Positions 36,612 through 44,123 of a DNA stretch of 64,000 bases are shown here, one piece after another. Every line of letters begins with the position of its first letter. Positions within the stretch are counted from its first letter, which is position 1. Made by a program: the position numbers and the translations under genes. The stretch comes from Bacteroidota bacterium (lineage in GTDB: Bacteria; Bacteroidota; Ignavibacteria; SZUA-365). The notes under the pieces were generated by a model. The model ran no database searches and was not told the origin of the DNA. It worked only from the letters and a program-made list of their open reading frames with translations. Where the stretch lies: positions 4,230 through 68,229 of the forward strand of contig JAEYUG010000129.1 in NCBI GenBank assembly GCA_023432805.1. The letters run 5' to 3'.

Positions 36612-37091
36612 ATGCTCGACACGCTCGCAACCTGGCATCCCTTCCTCGTGCACTTCGCTGTCGCGTTCACCATCGGGAGCGCCTTCTTCGATGTGCTCGA
36701 TTTCCTGCGCGCCAGAAAGGGCTACGAAGAGACCGGCTTCCGCCTGATGCTCGCGGCGCTCCCCTTCCTGGTGCTTGCTGTGCTGACCGGCAACCTCGCG
36801 GAGACGTCCTTGCTTGCATCCTCCACACATTCCATGCAGATCCTGTTGCTTGAAGACCACAAGATCTATGCGAACATCGCGATCTGGCTGTTCGCGGGTG
36901 TGGGATTCTGGCGCGTGTTCCTGCACTACAAGGGTCAGTTTGTGGGGCTGAAAAAGGTCATCTACGTGTTCATTGTCGCAGCCGCGGCGATGAGTGTCTT
37001 TCTCGCTGCCCGGAAGGGTGGGGCGATACGCCATGAGGTTCATGCGCCGGTCGCCGTGATCTGCCATCACACATCATCGGAGCATGCATGA
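36612..37091 (+). CDS. DUF2231-like membrane protein
   Basis: A 159-residue protein starting at the ATG 36612, just after yraN. HPFLVHFAVAFTIGSAFFD at the N-terminus is the DUF2231 signature, and four hydrophobic segments follow (LAALPFLVLAVLTGNLA, YANIAIWLFAGVGFW, VIYVFIVAAAAMSVFLA). Conserved histidines (HPFLVHF, STHSM, EDHKIYAN) could bind heme or metal, which is inference. It overlaps the next gene by ATGA, so the two are translationally coupled. Confidence 0.85.
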   Translation: MLDTLATWHPFLVHFAVAFTIGSAFFDVLDFLRARKGYEETGFRLMLAALPFLVLAVLTGNLAETSLLASSTHSMQILLLEDHKIYANIAIWLFAGVGFWRVFLHYKGQFVGLKKVIYVFIVAAAAMSVFLAARKGGAIRHEVHAPVAVICHHTSSEHA

Positions 37092-39397
37092 ACGACAGAC
37101 CGACTCGCAGCCTTGGAGCGACACGTTCGCAGGCACCTGCCATGACGCCGGCACCTGCCATGACGCCGGCACCTGCCATGACGCAGGCACCTGCCATGTC
37201 GCTGGTATTTCCCCTGGCGCTCGCCATGCTGCTGGTCTGCGCGCCGGCACTCTTCGCGCAGGGTTGGGAATGGCAGAACCCGAAGCCGGCCGGCAACGAC
37301 ATCAATGATGTGCTGCTGCTTGCCGATGGACGCGGATTCGCGGTCTGTGATGGCGGCGTCGTCATGCGCAGCTGGGACGCCGGCCGGACCTGGGAATCGC
37401 GCCGCCGCTTCAACGACGACCTGCAGCATGTCGAACACACTTCAGATGGGTCGCTACTCCTCACCACTGCACAGGGTTCGCTCTATCGCTCATCGGACAA
37501 CGGGTGGAACTGGTCGGATGCGCTGGGACTCAGCTACGCTGCCGGGAACACCGACATCGCCGTACTTCCCGGCGGGGATGCGCTCGTGCTGCTCGGCGGT
37601 CGGAATCTCTTCCTCAGCTCGCTGCAGGAATCTGTGTGGAACAATGTTGCGGCTCCTGCTGTCGTCCAGTCGGAGTTCTTCAGGTCGATCTCCGTTCGGA
37701 GCCGAACGGAATGGTGGCTGCTCAGCACGCGCAAGCTCTATAAAACCACGGATGCCGGCGCGACGTGGAGTGAGGACGACTGGGTGCAGTACCGCGGTTT
37801 GATCGATCTGGTATTCACGGACGCGTCGACAGTCTGGCAGCTGCGCGACGGACAGGTGCTGCGCTCCGATGATGCCGGCCGCACATGGAGCGAGATGAAT
37901 CTGTTCGGGTTCGGCTACAACATCGCCATCGAGACAGGCGCAGCCATGCAGGGCAGCACCTTCATCCTGACACAGGGCGACTATGTGATCAACCGCAGTA
38001 CCGACGGGGGTGCCACCTGGGATGTCAGCCTGACGAGCATCGCCTTCGGAGATGGATATGCAATGGACATGTCGTTCTCCTCGCGGATGCTCGGCGTGGT
38101 CGTCGGTGCAGGTGGCCGCATCCTGCGCACGGACGACGGAGGTCTCACCTGGTCGATCGTGCACGGCATCGGATACATCGGCCGGGTGAGCGACATCACC
38201 TTCTTCAACGCCCGCGATGCCTATGCGATCGGCAATTACGCGACCGCCCTCGTCACGACGAACGGAGGCATCCGCTGGTCCGAGCTCGCCCCCCTGCCCG
38301 ACTGGTATCTCAACTCCTGCAGTTTTCATACTCCGACCAACGGCTTCCTCGCCGCGCAGACGCAGCAGGGCATTGCATCGATATTCGCCACATCCGATCG
38401 CGGTCGCTCATGGGTGCAGCGCAGCGTGCTCCCGATCGCCTATGATCCCTTCTTCCCGATCGCCGTGCAGTCTGTGCTCGCCGTGTCAGACAACGATGTC
38501 TTCGTCGGAGCATCCATGGGCAATCTCTATCGCAGCAGCGACGGCGGTCGTACGTGGGATTCACTCTTCGTATCCCAGACGCTGGTCAACGAGTATTACA
38601 CCGGCACCTCGATGCAGCGTGTGTCGCCGGAAACCCTCATCTACTTCTCATTCGCATCGGTCAGCATCTCCACCGACAACGGCACCAGCTGGGTGAACCG
38701 CCGCACACCGCAGGGTCGCACACTCGTCGACCCGCACTTCTTCGACACGCGCTCGGGCGTCGGCATCATCGGCGGCTCCTTCGGCCGCACGACCGACGGC
38801 GGCACGACATGGAGCCTGTCGAAGGAGTCCGGCCTCTCACAACTTTCCGTCATCAGCAGCAGCGAGTTTGCCGCCTTCAGGGGGGATGCCTCGGAACCGA
38901 CTCCGTCGGGATTCAGATCGAGCTCGATCATCCGCAGCAGCGACGGAGGCACAACCTGGTCCGAACATCCCTTCGGCGAGCGCGTGAGTCCCGAGGGAAT
39001 CCACTTTCATACGCTCGACGAGGGCTGGCTCTGGGGATGGTCCGGCATGATTCGCCACACATCCAACGGCGGCGTGGTGCATGTCGCCGACGATGTGCAG
39101 GAGGATCCTGCACATCCCTCATACGTGAGCATCATTGATCTGTACCCGCAGCCATTCCACGCAGCACGACATCAGGCACTGACTGTTGGTGTGGATGTTT
39201 CGCTGGACCCTGCACGACCCGTCACCATCGACATCGTCGACGCGCTCGGTCGCGTTCACGCGACCCGGACGTCCACCGCCTCCGGCAAGCGCTATGTCGT
39301 CTTTGATCAGCGAGACCTCCCTTCGAGCGGACTGTATCTCGTCCGCGCTCGCCACGGTTCCGAGCAGAGCGCACGTCCGCTGCTCGTTCTTCGCTGA
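37088..39397 (+). CDS. Asp-box (YCF48/BNR-like) beta-propeller surface protein with divergent T9SS-like C-terminus
   Basis: A 769-residue frame coupled by ATGA to the DUF2231 gene. About a dozen SxDxGxTW (Asp-box) repeats run through residues 95-640, for example TTDAGATW, SDDAGRTW, TDDGGLTW, SSDGGRTW and TTDGGTTW. They suggest one or two beta-propellers, as in YCF48/HCF136-like and sialidase-like proteins. The last 85 or so residues (DLYPQPFHAARH, IDIVDALGRV, SSGLYLVRA) look like a diverged T9SS type A domain. A hydrophobic signal segment (LVFPLALAMLLVCAPALFAQ) starts near residue 39, preceded by an 18-bp tandem repeat, so the true start may be the ATG at 37196. Function is unknown. Confidence 0.82.
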   Translation: MNDRPTRSLGATRSQAPAMTPAPAMTPAPAMTQAPAMSLVFPLALAMLLVCAPALFAQGWEWQNPKPAGNDINDVLLLADGRGFAVCDGGVVMRSWDAGRTWESRRRFNDDLQHVEHTSDGSLLLTTAQGSLYRSSDNGWNWSDALGLSYAAGNTDIAVLPGGDALVLLGGRNLFLSSLQESVWNNVAAPAVVQSEFFRSISVRSRTEWWLLSTRKLYKTTDAGATWSEDDWVQYRGLIDLVFTDASTVWQLRDGQVLRSDDAGRTWSEMNLFGFGYNIAIETGAAMQGSTFILTQGDYVINRSTDGGATWDVSLTSIAFGDGYAMDMSFSSRMLGVVVGAGGRILRTDDGGLTWSIVHGIGYIGRVSDITFFNARDAYAIGNYATALVTTNGGIRWSELAPLPDWYLNSCSFHTPTNGFLAAQTQQGIASIFATSDRGRSWVQRSVLPIAYDPFFPIAVQSVLAVSDNDVFVGASMGNLYRSSDGGRTWDSLFVSQTLVNEYYTGTSMQRVSPETLIYFSFASVSISTDNGTSWVNRRTPQGRTLVDPHFFDTRSGVGIIGGSFGRTTDGGTTWSLSKESGLSQLSVISSSEFAAFRGDASEPTPSGFRSSSIIRSSDGGTTWSEHPFGERVSPEGIHFHTLDEGWLWGWSGMIRHTSNGGVVHVADDVQEDPAHPSYVSIIDLYPQPFHAARHQALTVGVDVSLDPARPVTIDIVDALGRVHATRTSTASGKRYVVFDQRDLPSSGLYLVRARHGSEQSARPLLVLR
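37132..37198 (+). repeat. 18-bp coding tandem repeat before the signal peptide
   Basis: Units GGCACCTGCCATGACGCC start at 37132, 37150 and 37168 (the last ends in A), with a partial fourth at 37186. In frame they encode (A-M-T-P-A-P)-type repeats, and every unit contains an in-frame ATG. The signal segment begins right after the fourth. Copy-number change would keep the frame. Confidence 0.9.
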
Positions 39398-39431
39398 GCA
39401 CACCGCTTCCCCCCAGAGCCCTTTCCATGAC

Positions 39432-39456
39432 GAAGCCCCCGCGATGCGGGGGCTTC
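39432..39456. terminator. Hairpin between the Asp-box gene and korB
   Basis: GAAGCCCCCGC (39432-39442) pairs with GCGGGGGCTTC (39446-39456), an 11-bp perfect stem. It lies between convergent stop codons (39397 and 39478). There is no T-tract on either side, so it may be a rho-assisted or bidirectional terminator. Confidence 0.65.
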
Positions 39457-39477
39457 CAATTCATGCCAGCGGTGAAA

Positions 39478-40518
39478 TCAGTTGTGTGTGATTTCCCACG
39501 TGTTCGCGCTGTTGAGCATGTCGTCGATGCTGCCGCGGCCTTCCTTCTTGATCACGACGTCGATCTGCGCCTTCATCTCGTCTTCATAAGTGGGACGATC
39601 AATGGCGAGGAATACACCGAACGGCATCGGGTAACCCGGCTGGTCGTTGATGTGCGCCATGATGAATGCGAGTTCCTTCGACTTCTCGTCGTAGACGAGC
39701 AGGTCGTCGACGCTGTAGTCGGTCAGGGAGACGATCTTGGGGCGGAAACCATCGAGTTTCAAACCCTTGTCATTGTCCTTGCCGAACACGAGCGGCTTGC
39801 CATGCTCGATGAAGATCGTGCTGTCGCCGCGGGTCTCCTTCTCGGTATACAGCGAGAACGCGCCATCGTTGAAGATGTTGCAGTTCTGGAGAATGTCCAT
39901 GTACGACGTGCCATGATGCGCTGCCGCGCGACCGATCACGTACTGCATGTGCTTCGGGTCGCGATCCATGCTGCGGGCAACGAACGTGCCTTCGGCACCG
40001 ATTGCGACCAGCAGGGGATTGAACGGATGATCGACCGAACCATACGGCGTCGAGCGGGTCTTCTTCCCGTGCTCGGAGGTCGGGCTGTACTGCCCCTTCG
40101 TCAGACCATAGATCTGATTGTTGAACATCATGATGTTGATGTCGAAGTTCTTGCGGAGCGCATGGATGAAGTGGTTGCCTCCGATCGAGAGACAGTCACC
40201 ATCACCCGTGGCCACCCACACCGACAGATTGGGATGCCCGGCCTTCAGTCCAGAGGCAATCGCGAGTGCGCGACCGTGGATGCCGTGGAAGCCGTACGTG
40301 TTCATGTAATACGGGAAGCGGCTGGAACAGCCGATGCCCGCGACGAACACGACATCCTCCTTGCGGATGCCGAGCCCAGGAAGCGTCCGTTGCACCTGTG
40401 CAAGAATCGAATAATCACCACATCCCGGGCACCAGCGCACATCCTGGTCGGAAGCGAAATCCTTCGCCGTGTAGACGGGGATTTCCATGGCAGGTATCGT
40501 CTTTTCGTCCGTGCTCAT
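39478..40518 (-). CDS. korB: 2-oxoacid:ferredoxin oxidoreductase subunit beta
   Basis: A 346-residue thiamine-diphosphate subunit. WCPGCGDYSIL near residue 30, the TPP-binding GDGDCLSIGGNH with a downstream NNQIYGLTKGQ, and TPYGS typify 2-oxoglutarate:ferredoxin oxidoreductase. With the alpha subunit it converts 2-oxoglutarate and CoA to succinyl-CoA, reducing ferredoxin, or runs in reverse in the reductive TCA cycle. The exact 2-oxoacid is inferred from family resemblance. It is encoded 21 bases after korA. Confidence 0.92.
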   Translation of the reverse strand: MSTDEKTIPAMEIPVYTAKDFASDQDVRWCPGCGDYSILAQVQRTLPGLGIRKEDVVFVAGIGCSSRFPYYMNTYGFHGIHGRALAIASGLKAGHPNLSVWVATGDGDCLSIGGNHFIHALRKNFDINIMMFNNQIYGLTKGQYSPTSEHGKKTRSTPYGSVDHPFNPLLVAIGAEGTFVARSMDRDPKHMQYVIGRAAAHHGTSYMDILQNCNIFNDGAFSLYTEKETRGDSTIFIEHGKPLVFGKDNDKGLKLDGFRPKIVSLTDYSVDDLLVYDEKSKELAFIMAHINDQPGYPMPFGVFLAIDRPTYEDEMKAQIDVVIKKEGRGSIDDMLNSANTWEITHN

Positions 40519-40539
40519 GTTGTATACTCTCTTTCGGGA

Positions 40540-42414
40540 TTATGACTGTGGTGCGAGAATGGTAAGTGCCTTTTCGTGGATTTCGCTCGGGGTGAAGGGC
40601 AGGCCCTGCACCTTGGAGAGCAACTCCGGTTCGATCAGATATGTCGCGCGCAGAATGTATGCGAGCTGGCCGAGGTTGAGCTCAGGCACAAGAATCTTCT
40701 TGTAGCGCGCGAGCACATCCTTGAGATTCTTCGGGAAGGGATTCAGATACTTGATGTGCACGTGCGCAACCGAATGTCCTTCACCCTGCAAACGCTCCGT
40801 CGCTGCGCGGAGCGCACCATAGGTGCCGCCCCAGCCCACGATCGCGAGATCGCCGGATTCGGGACCGAAGACTTCCTGATCCGGGATGTCATCCTGAATC
40901 TTCGCGGTCTTCCGCGCACGCATCTCGCACATGAACTGGTGATTCGACGGCTCATAGTTCACGTGTCCGGTGATGTGCTTCTTCTCGAGACCACCGATGC
41001 GGTGCTCGAGTCCAGGCGTGCCCGGTACGGCCCAGGGACGCGACAGATTCTCATCGCGATCATAGGGCTGGTACGTCTCGGGATCCGTTGCATACGGGAT
41101 GCTGATGTCCGGAAGTTCTGCGGCCTTCGGCAGCAGCCAGGGCTCGGAGCCATTTGCCAGATAGCCGTCGGTGAGCAGTACGACCGGGGTCATGTACTTG
41201 AGCGCGATGCGTGCGGCCTCGATTGCCATGTAGAAGCAATTCGCGGGCGAGAATGCGGCGATCACGGGGAGCGGGGCCTCACCGTTGCGACCGAGAATCG
41301 CCTGGAACAGATCCGACTGCTCGGTCTTGGTCGGCAGACCCGTGCTAGGACCACCGCGCTGCACGTTCACGATCACGAGCGGAAGTTCAGTCATGATCGC
41401 CAGACCAACGGCTTCCTGCTTGAGGGCCATGCCCGGACCGCTGGTCGTCGTGAAGGCAAGCGATCCGCCGTAGGCGGCACCGATGGCCGTACAGATGCCT
41501 GCGATCTCATCCTCAGCCTGGAACGTCCGGAACCCAAAGTTCTTGTGACGCGCAAGCTCGTGCAGAATGTCGCTGGCTGGTGTGATGGGATAGCTACCGA
41601 GGAAGCCGGGCAGCTGTGCCAGCTCCGCGGCCGCGATGCAGCCGAGAGCCGTGGCTTCGTTGCCCGTCACGTTCCGATATCGTCCCTCGGGAAGCTTCGC
41701 AGGCTTGACTTCATACCGCGCCGTGAACACTTCCGTGATCTCACCGAAATTGTAGCCGGCACGCAGGGCGCGCTCGTTGCCTTCGGCGATGAGAGGATTC
41801 TTCGTGAACTTCGTGTGGATCCACTCGAGCGTCGTATCCATCGGGCGGTTGTACAGCCAGTACAGCAGTCCGAGTGCGAAGAAATTCTTCGAGCGCGTGA
41901 TCTCCTTCATGGAAAGGCCGATGCCCTCGAGCGCGTTTGTCGTCAGACGCGTGATGGGCACTTCAATCACCTTGTACCCCTGCAGGGTGTTGTCGGTGAG
42001 CGGGTTGCTGTCGTATTTGGCAAGCTTGAGATTCTTGTCGTCGAATGCGTCGGTGTTGACGATGATCAGACCGCCCTCACGCACATCCTTCAGATTGACC
42101 TTCAACGCGGCAGGATTCATCGCGACGAGTGTATCGGGGCGATCTCCCGGCGTATGGACGTCCTTGCTGCTGAAGTGAAGCTGGTACCCGGACACACCGT
42201 ACAGAGTGCCGGCTGGTGCGCGGATCTCCGCCGGATAATCCGGCAGTGTGCTGAGATCGTTGCCTAACAACGCAGTTGTGGTCGTGAATTGCGAACCGGT
42301 CAACTGCATACCGTCGCCGGAATCTCCGGCAAAACGAACGGTGACTTCGTCGAGTTCTACGAACTGGACTTTTTTCGTCCCCGTACCGCTGGCGGTTTCA
42401 ACAGTGGTTTCCAT
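40540..42414 (-). CDS. korA: 2-oxoacid:ferredoxin oxidoreductase fused gamma-alpha subunit
   Basis: A 624-residue subunit. Residues 15-200 form the gamma domain (RFAGDSGDGMQLTGSQF, FSSKDVHTPGDRPDT), and the remainder is the pyrimidine-binding alpha domain (YPITPASDIL, FQAEDEIAGICTAIGAAYGG, TTSGPGMALKQEA). This fused architecture is common in Bacteroidota KorA. I use the ATG at 42414 (METTVETASG), where clear similarity begins shortly after; the frame extends to 42465. It is paired with korB and adjacent to ribosomal protein genes, so expression may be growth-linked. Confidence 0.92.
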   Translation of the reverse strand: METTVETASGTGTKKVQFVELDEVTVRFAGDSGDGMQLTGSQFTTTTALLGNDLSTLPDYPAEIRAPAGTLYGVSGYQLHFSSKDVHTPGDRPDTLVAMNPAALKVNLKDVREGGLIIVNTDAFDDKNLKLAKYDSNPLTDNTLQGYKVIEVPITRLTTNALEGIGLSMKEITRSKNFFALGLLYWLYNRPMDTTLEWIHTKFTKNPLIAEGNERALRAGYNFGEITEVFTARYEVKPAKLPEGRYRNVTGNEATALGCIAAAELAQLPGFLGSYPITPASDILHELARHKNFGFRTFQAEDEIAGICTAIGAAYGGSLAFTTTSGPGMALKQEAVGLAIMTELPLVIVNVQRGGPSTGLPTKTEQSDLFQAILGRNGEAPLPVIAAFSPANCFYMAIEAARIALKYMTPVVLLTDGYLANGSEPWLLPKAAELPDISIPYATDPETYQPYDRDENLSRPWAVPGTPGLEHRIGGLEKKHITGHVNYEPSNHQFMCEMRARKTAKIQDDIPDQEVFGPESGDLAIVGWGGTYGALRAATERLQGEGHSVAHVHIKYLNPFPKNLKDVLARYKKILVPELNLGQLAYILRATYLIEPELLSKVQGLPFTPSEIHEKALTILAPQS

Positions 42415-42489
42415 GATGAGCCTGTATGGTACACGTGCAGTGGTGACTCGTGAAAAGGGATGCACCCGAGGTGCGTTTCGTGGCTGCGA

Positions 42490-42939
42490 TTATTGGCGAA
42501 CCACCCAGACCTTCACCTTGCCGGTGACGTTCTGCTGGAGCTTGACATTGATCGTGTAGATGCCGAGCACCTTGATGGCGTCATCGATCTCGATCTTGCG
42601 CTTGTCGATGTCGAAGCCCTTCTCTGTGAGCTTCTCAGCGATCATGTCTTTGGTAACGGAGCCGAAAAGACGATCCTCCTCACCCACCTGCATCGAGATG
42701 GTGATGGCATTCTCAGGCTTCTCGAGTTCCGCAGCGAGCCGTTCGGCTTCCCGCAGCAATTTTGTCTGGCGGACTTCGTAGCGTTTCTTCTCCTCGTCGA
42801 GCACGCGAACGTTGCTCTTCGTGGCAACATACGCAAGCCCCTGAGGGAGAAGAAAGTTCCGGGCGTACCCGTCGCGCACGGTGACCATGTCACCGATCGC
42901 ACCTAATGATTCGATATTTTGACGTAAGATGATTTTCAT
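42490..42939 (-). CDS. rplI: 50S ribosomal protein bL9
   Basis: A 149-residue protein with the two-lobe L9 form. The N-terminal domain MKIILRQNIESLGAIGDMVTVRDGYARNFLLPQGLA is diagnostic, a long connecting helix follows (DEEKKRYEVRQTKLLREAER), and the C-terminal domain contains GEEDRLFGSVT. Length is normal. It is last in a minus-strand rpsF-ssb-rplI run; the rpsR gene usually found in this cluster is absent. Confidence 0.97.
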   Translation of the reverse strand: MKIILRQNIESLGAIGDMVTVRDGYARNFLLPQGLAYVATKSNVRVLDEEKKRYEVRQTKLLREAERLAAELEKPENAITISMQVGEEDRLFGSVTKDMIAEKLTEKGFDIDKRKIEIDDAIKVLGIYTINVKLQQNVTGKVKVWVVRQ

Positions 42940-42981
42940 GCTGCACTCCGATCGCGCTGCGTTGGATATCTAAGATACAGG

Positions 42982-43482
42982 TTATTTGCTCTGTTTCTGG
43001 GTCGAAATGAATTCCGACTCGAAGACGGACGGAAAGAAGGGGCTGTCTTCCTCGAAGAACTCGAATCCCTCGTCATCATGAAACGACGAGGTATCTTCGC
43101 ATTCTTCCAGTGTGGACGCCGTTCCGTTCGTCTTATAATTTTTGTTGAGGAATTGTATTCTGCGCGCCTTCACTTCCAGCACGCTCCGGTTGTTGCCGTC
43201 CTCGGCCTTCCACGTGCGCGTCTGAAGTTCCCCTTCCACCAGTACTGCACTTCCTTTCTTCAGACGCTCGCTGCAACTCTCGGCCAATTTGTTCCAGGCC
43301 ACGATGCCTACATAACAGACATCTTCCTGCCAGAGATTGTTTCGGTCGCGATACCGCCTGTTGGATGCGATGGAAAAGTTGACCACCGGGGTGCTGTTCG
43401 ACGTCGTCCGAAACACGGGATCCTTCGTGAGGTTGCCCGCGATCAGGACGTAGTTCAGCTCCGGCATCTTCAGATCTGCCAT
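42982..43482 (-). CDS. ssb: Single-stranded DNA-binding protein with atypical C-terminus
   Basis: A 166-residue protein with an N-terminal OB-fold (ELNYVLIAGNLTKDPVFRTT, SIASNRRYRDRN, LVEGELQTRTW). In standard bacterial SSBs the last residues are an acidic tip such as DDDIPF that recruits partner proteins. Here the acidic stretch DDEGFEFFEEDSPFF lies about 20 residues before the end, and the protein finishes ESEFISTQKQSK. It is located between rpsF and rplI, as is common for ssb. The start may be 43482 or the internal ATG five codons on. Confidence 0.9.
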   Translation of the reverse strand: MADLKMPELNYVLIAGNLTKDPVFRTTSNSTPVVNFSIASNRRYRDRNNLWQEDVCYVGIVAWNKLAESCSERLKKGSAVLVEGELQTRTWKAEDGNNRSVLEVKARRIQFLNKNYKTNGTASTLEECEDTSSFHDDEGFEFFEEDSPFFPSVFESEFISTQKQSK

Positions 43483-43557
43483 GCTACAATCCTCGTCGAT
43501 TCGTCATCATCGTGTCGACTGCCGTGTCACGGAAGCTGTCGCGTCCGTTCGAACACC

Positions 43558-44031
43558 TCATGCTTCGGAGTCGCCTGCACTCTGTGCTGACTTCTCGGCT
43601 TCGGTGCCTGCTGCTGCTTCGGCAGCTGCTGCTTCGGCAGCTGCTGCTGCGGCTACGGCGGCGGCGGTCACGGAAGCGGGGACGTTCTCAATCGGCGGTG
43701 CGGCTGCAAGAGCGGCACGCCGCTGCTTGGCCTCGAGATCGCGCTTATCGAGTTTCAACGTCAGATGACGCATCACGTTTTCGTCGAGCTTGAGCAGACG
43801 TTCCACACGTTCGAGGGAACGACCGTCCATCTCGAACTCCATGCAGATGTAATACCCGTTGTGTTTCTTGGCGATCGGATACGCAAGACGACGTCGACCG
43901 ATGTGATCGGTGTTCACCATCTCGCCGCCGTTCTTGACAATTGTTTCTTCAACGGCCTTCGCCGTTGTTTCAATCTGTGCATCGTCCAACCCAGGATTGA
44001 CGATGAACGTGCACTCGTAGTAGGTTTTCAT
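43558..44031 (-). CDS. rpsF: 30S ribosomal protein bS6 with Ala/Glu-rich extension
   Basis: A 157-residue protein. Residues 1-105 or so are bS6 (YYECTFIVNPGLDDAQIE, GRRRLAYPIAKKHNGYYICM, LERLLKLDENVMRHLTLK). The rest is a low-complexity alanine and glutamate extension (AAAVAAAAAAEAAAAEAAAG). Acidic tails on bS6 are common, and in E. coli Glu residues are added there by RimK, but this one is unusually alanine-rich. It is first of the rpsF-ssb-rplI run. Confidence 0.95.
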   Translation of the reverse strand: MKTYYECTFIVNPGLDDAQIETTAKAVEETIVKNGGEMVNTDHIGRRRLAYPIAKKHNGYYICMEFEMDGRSLERVERLLKLDENVMRHLTLKLDKRDLEAKQRRAALAAAPPIENVPASVTAAAVAAAAAAEAAAAEAAAGTEAEKSAQSAGDSEA

Positions 44032-44058
44032 TGAGCCGTAAGCCCTCTGGACTTGTGA

Positions 44059-44090
44059 AGAAAACGGCCCGGCGCGCGGCCCGCGCCGGG
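44059..44090 (-). terminator. Intrinsic terminator of the prs-rplY-pth-hppA run
   Basis: On the minus strand CCCGGCGCG (44090-44082) pairs with CGCGCCGGG (44076-44068) around a 5-base loop, followed by CCGTTTTC. It begins about 35 bases after the hppA stop codon and separates hppA from rpsF. Confidence 0.85.
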
Positions 44091-44123
44091 CAGGGGAATG
44101 AGAATTATCGTTGGAATGCCGAA

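Noticed and set aside
40576..42267. 563-residue plus-strand frame opposite korA
   Set aside because: It is a shadow of the highly conserved korA; there is no ribosome binding site or recognisable domain.
42940..42981. Hidden rpsR between ssb and rplI
   Set aside because: The 42-base gap cannot encode bS18, and no matching frame occurs on either strand nearby.
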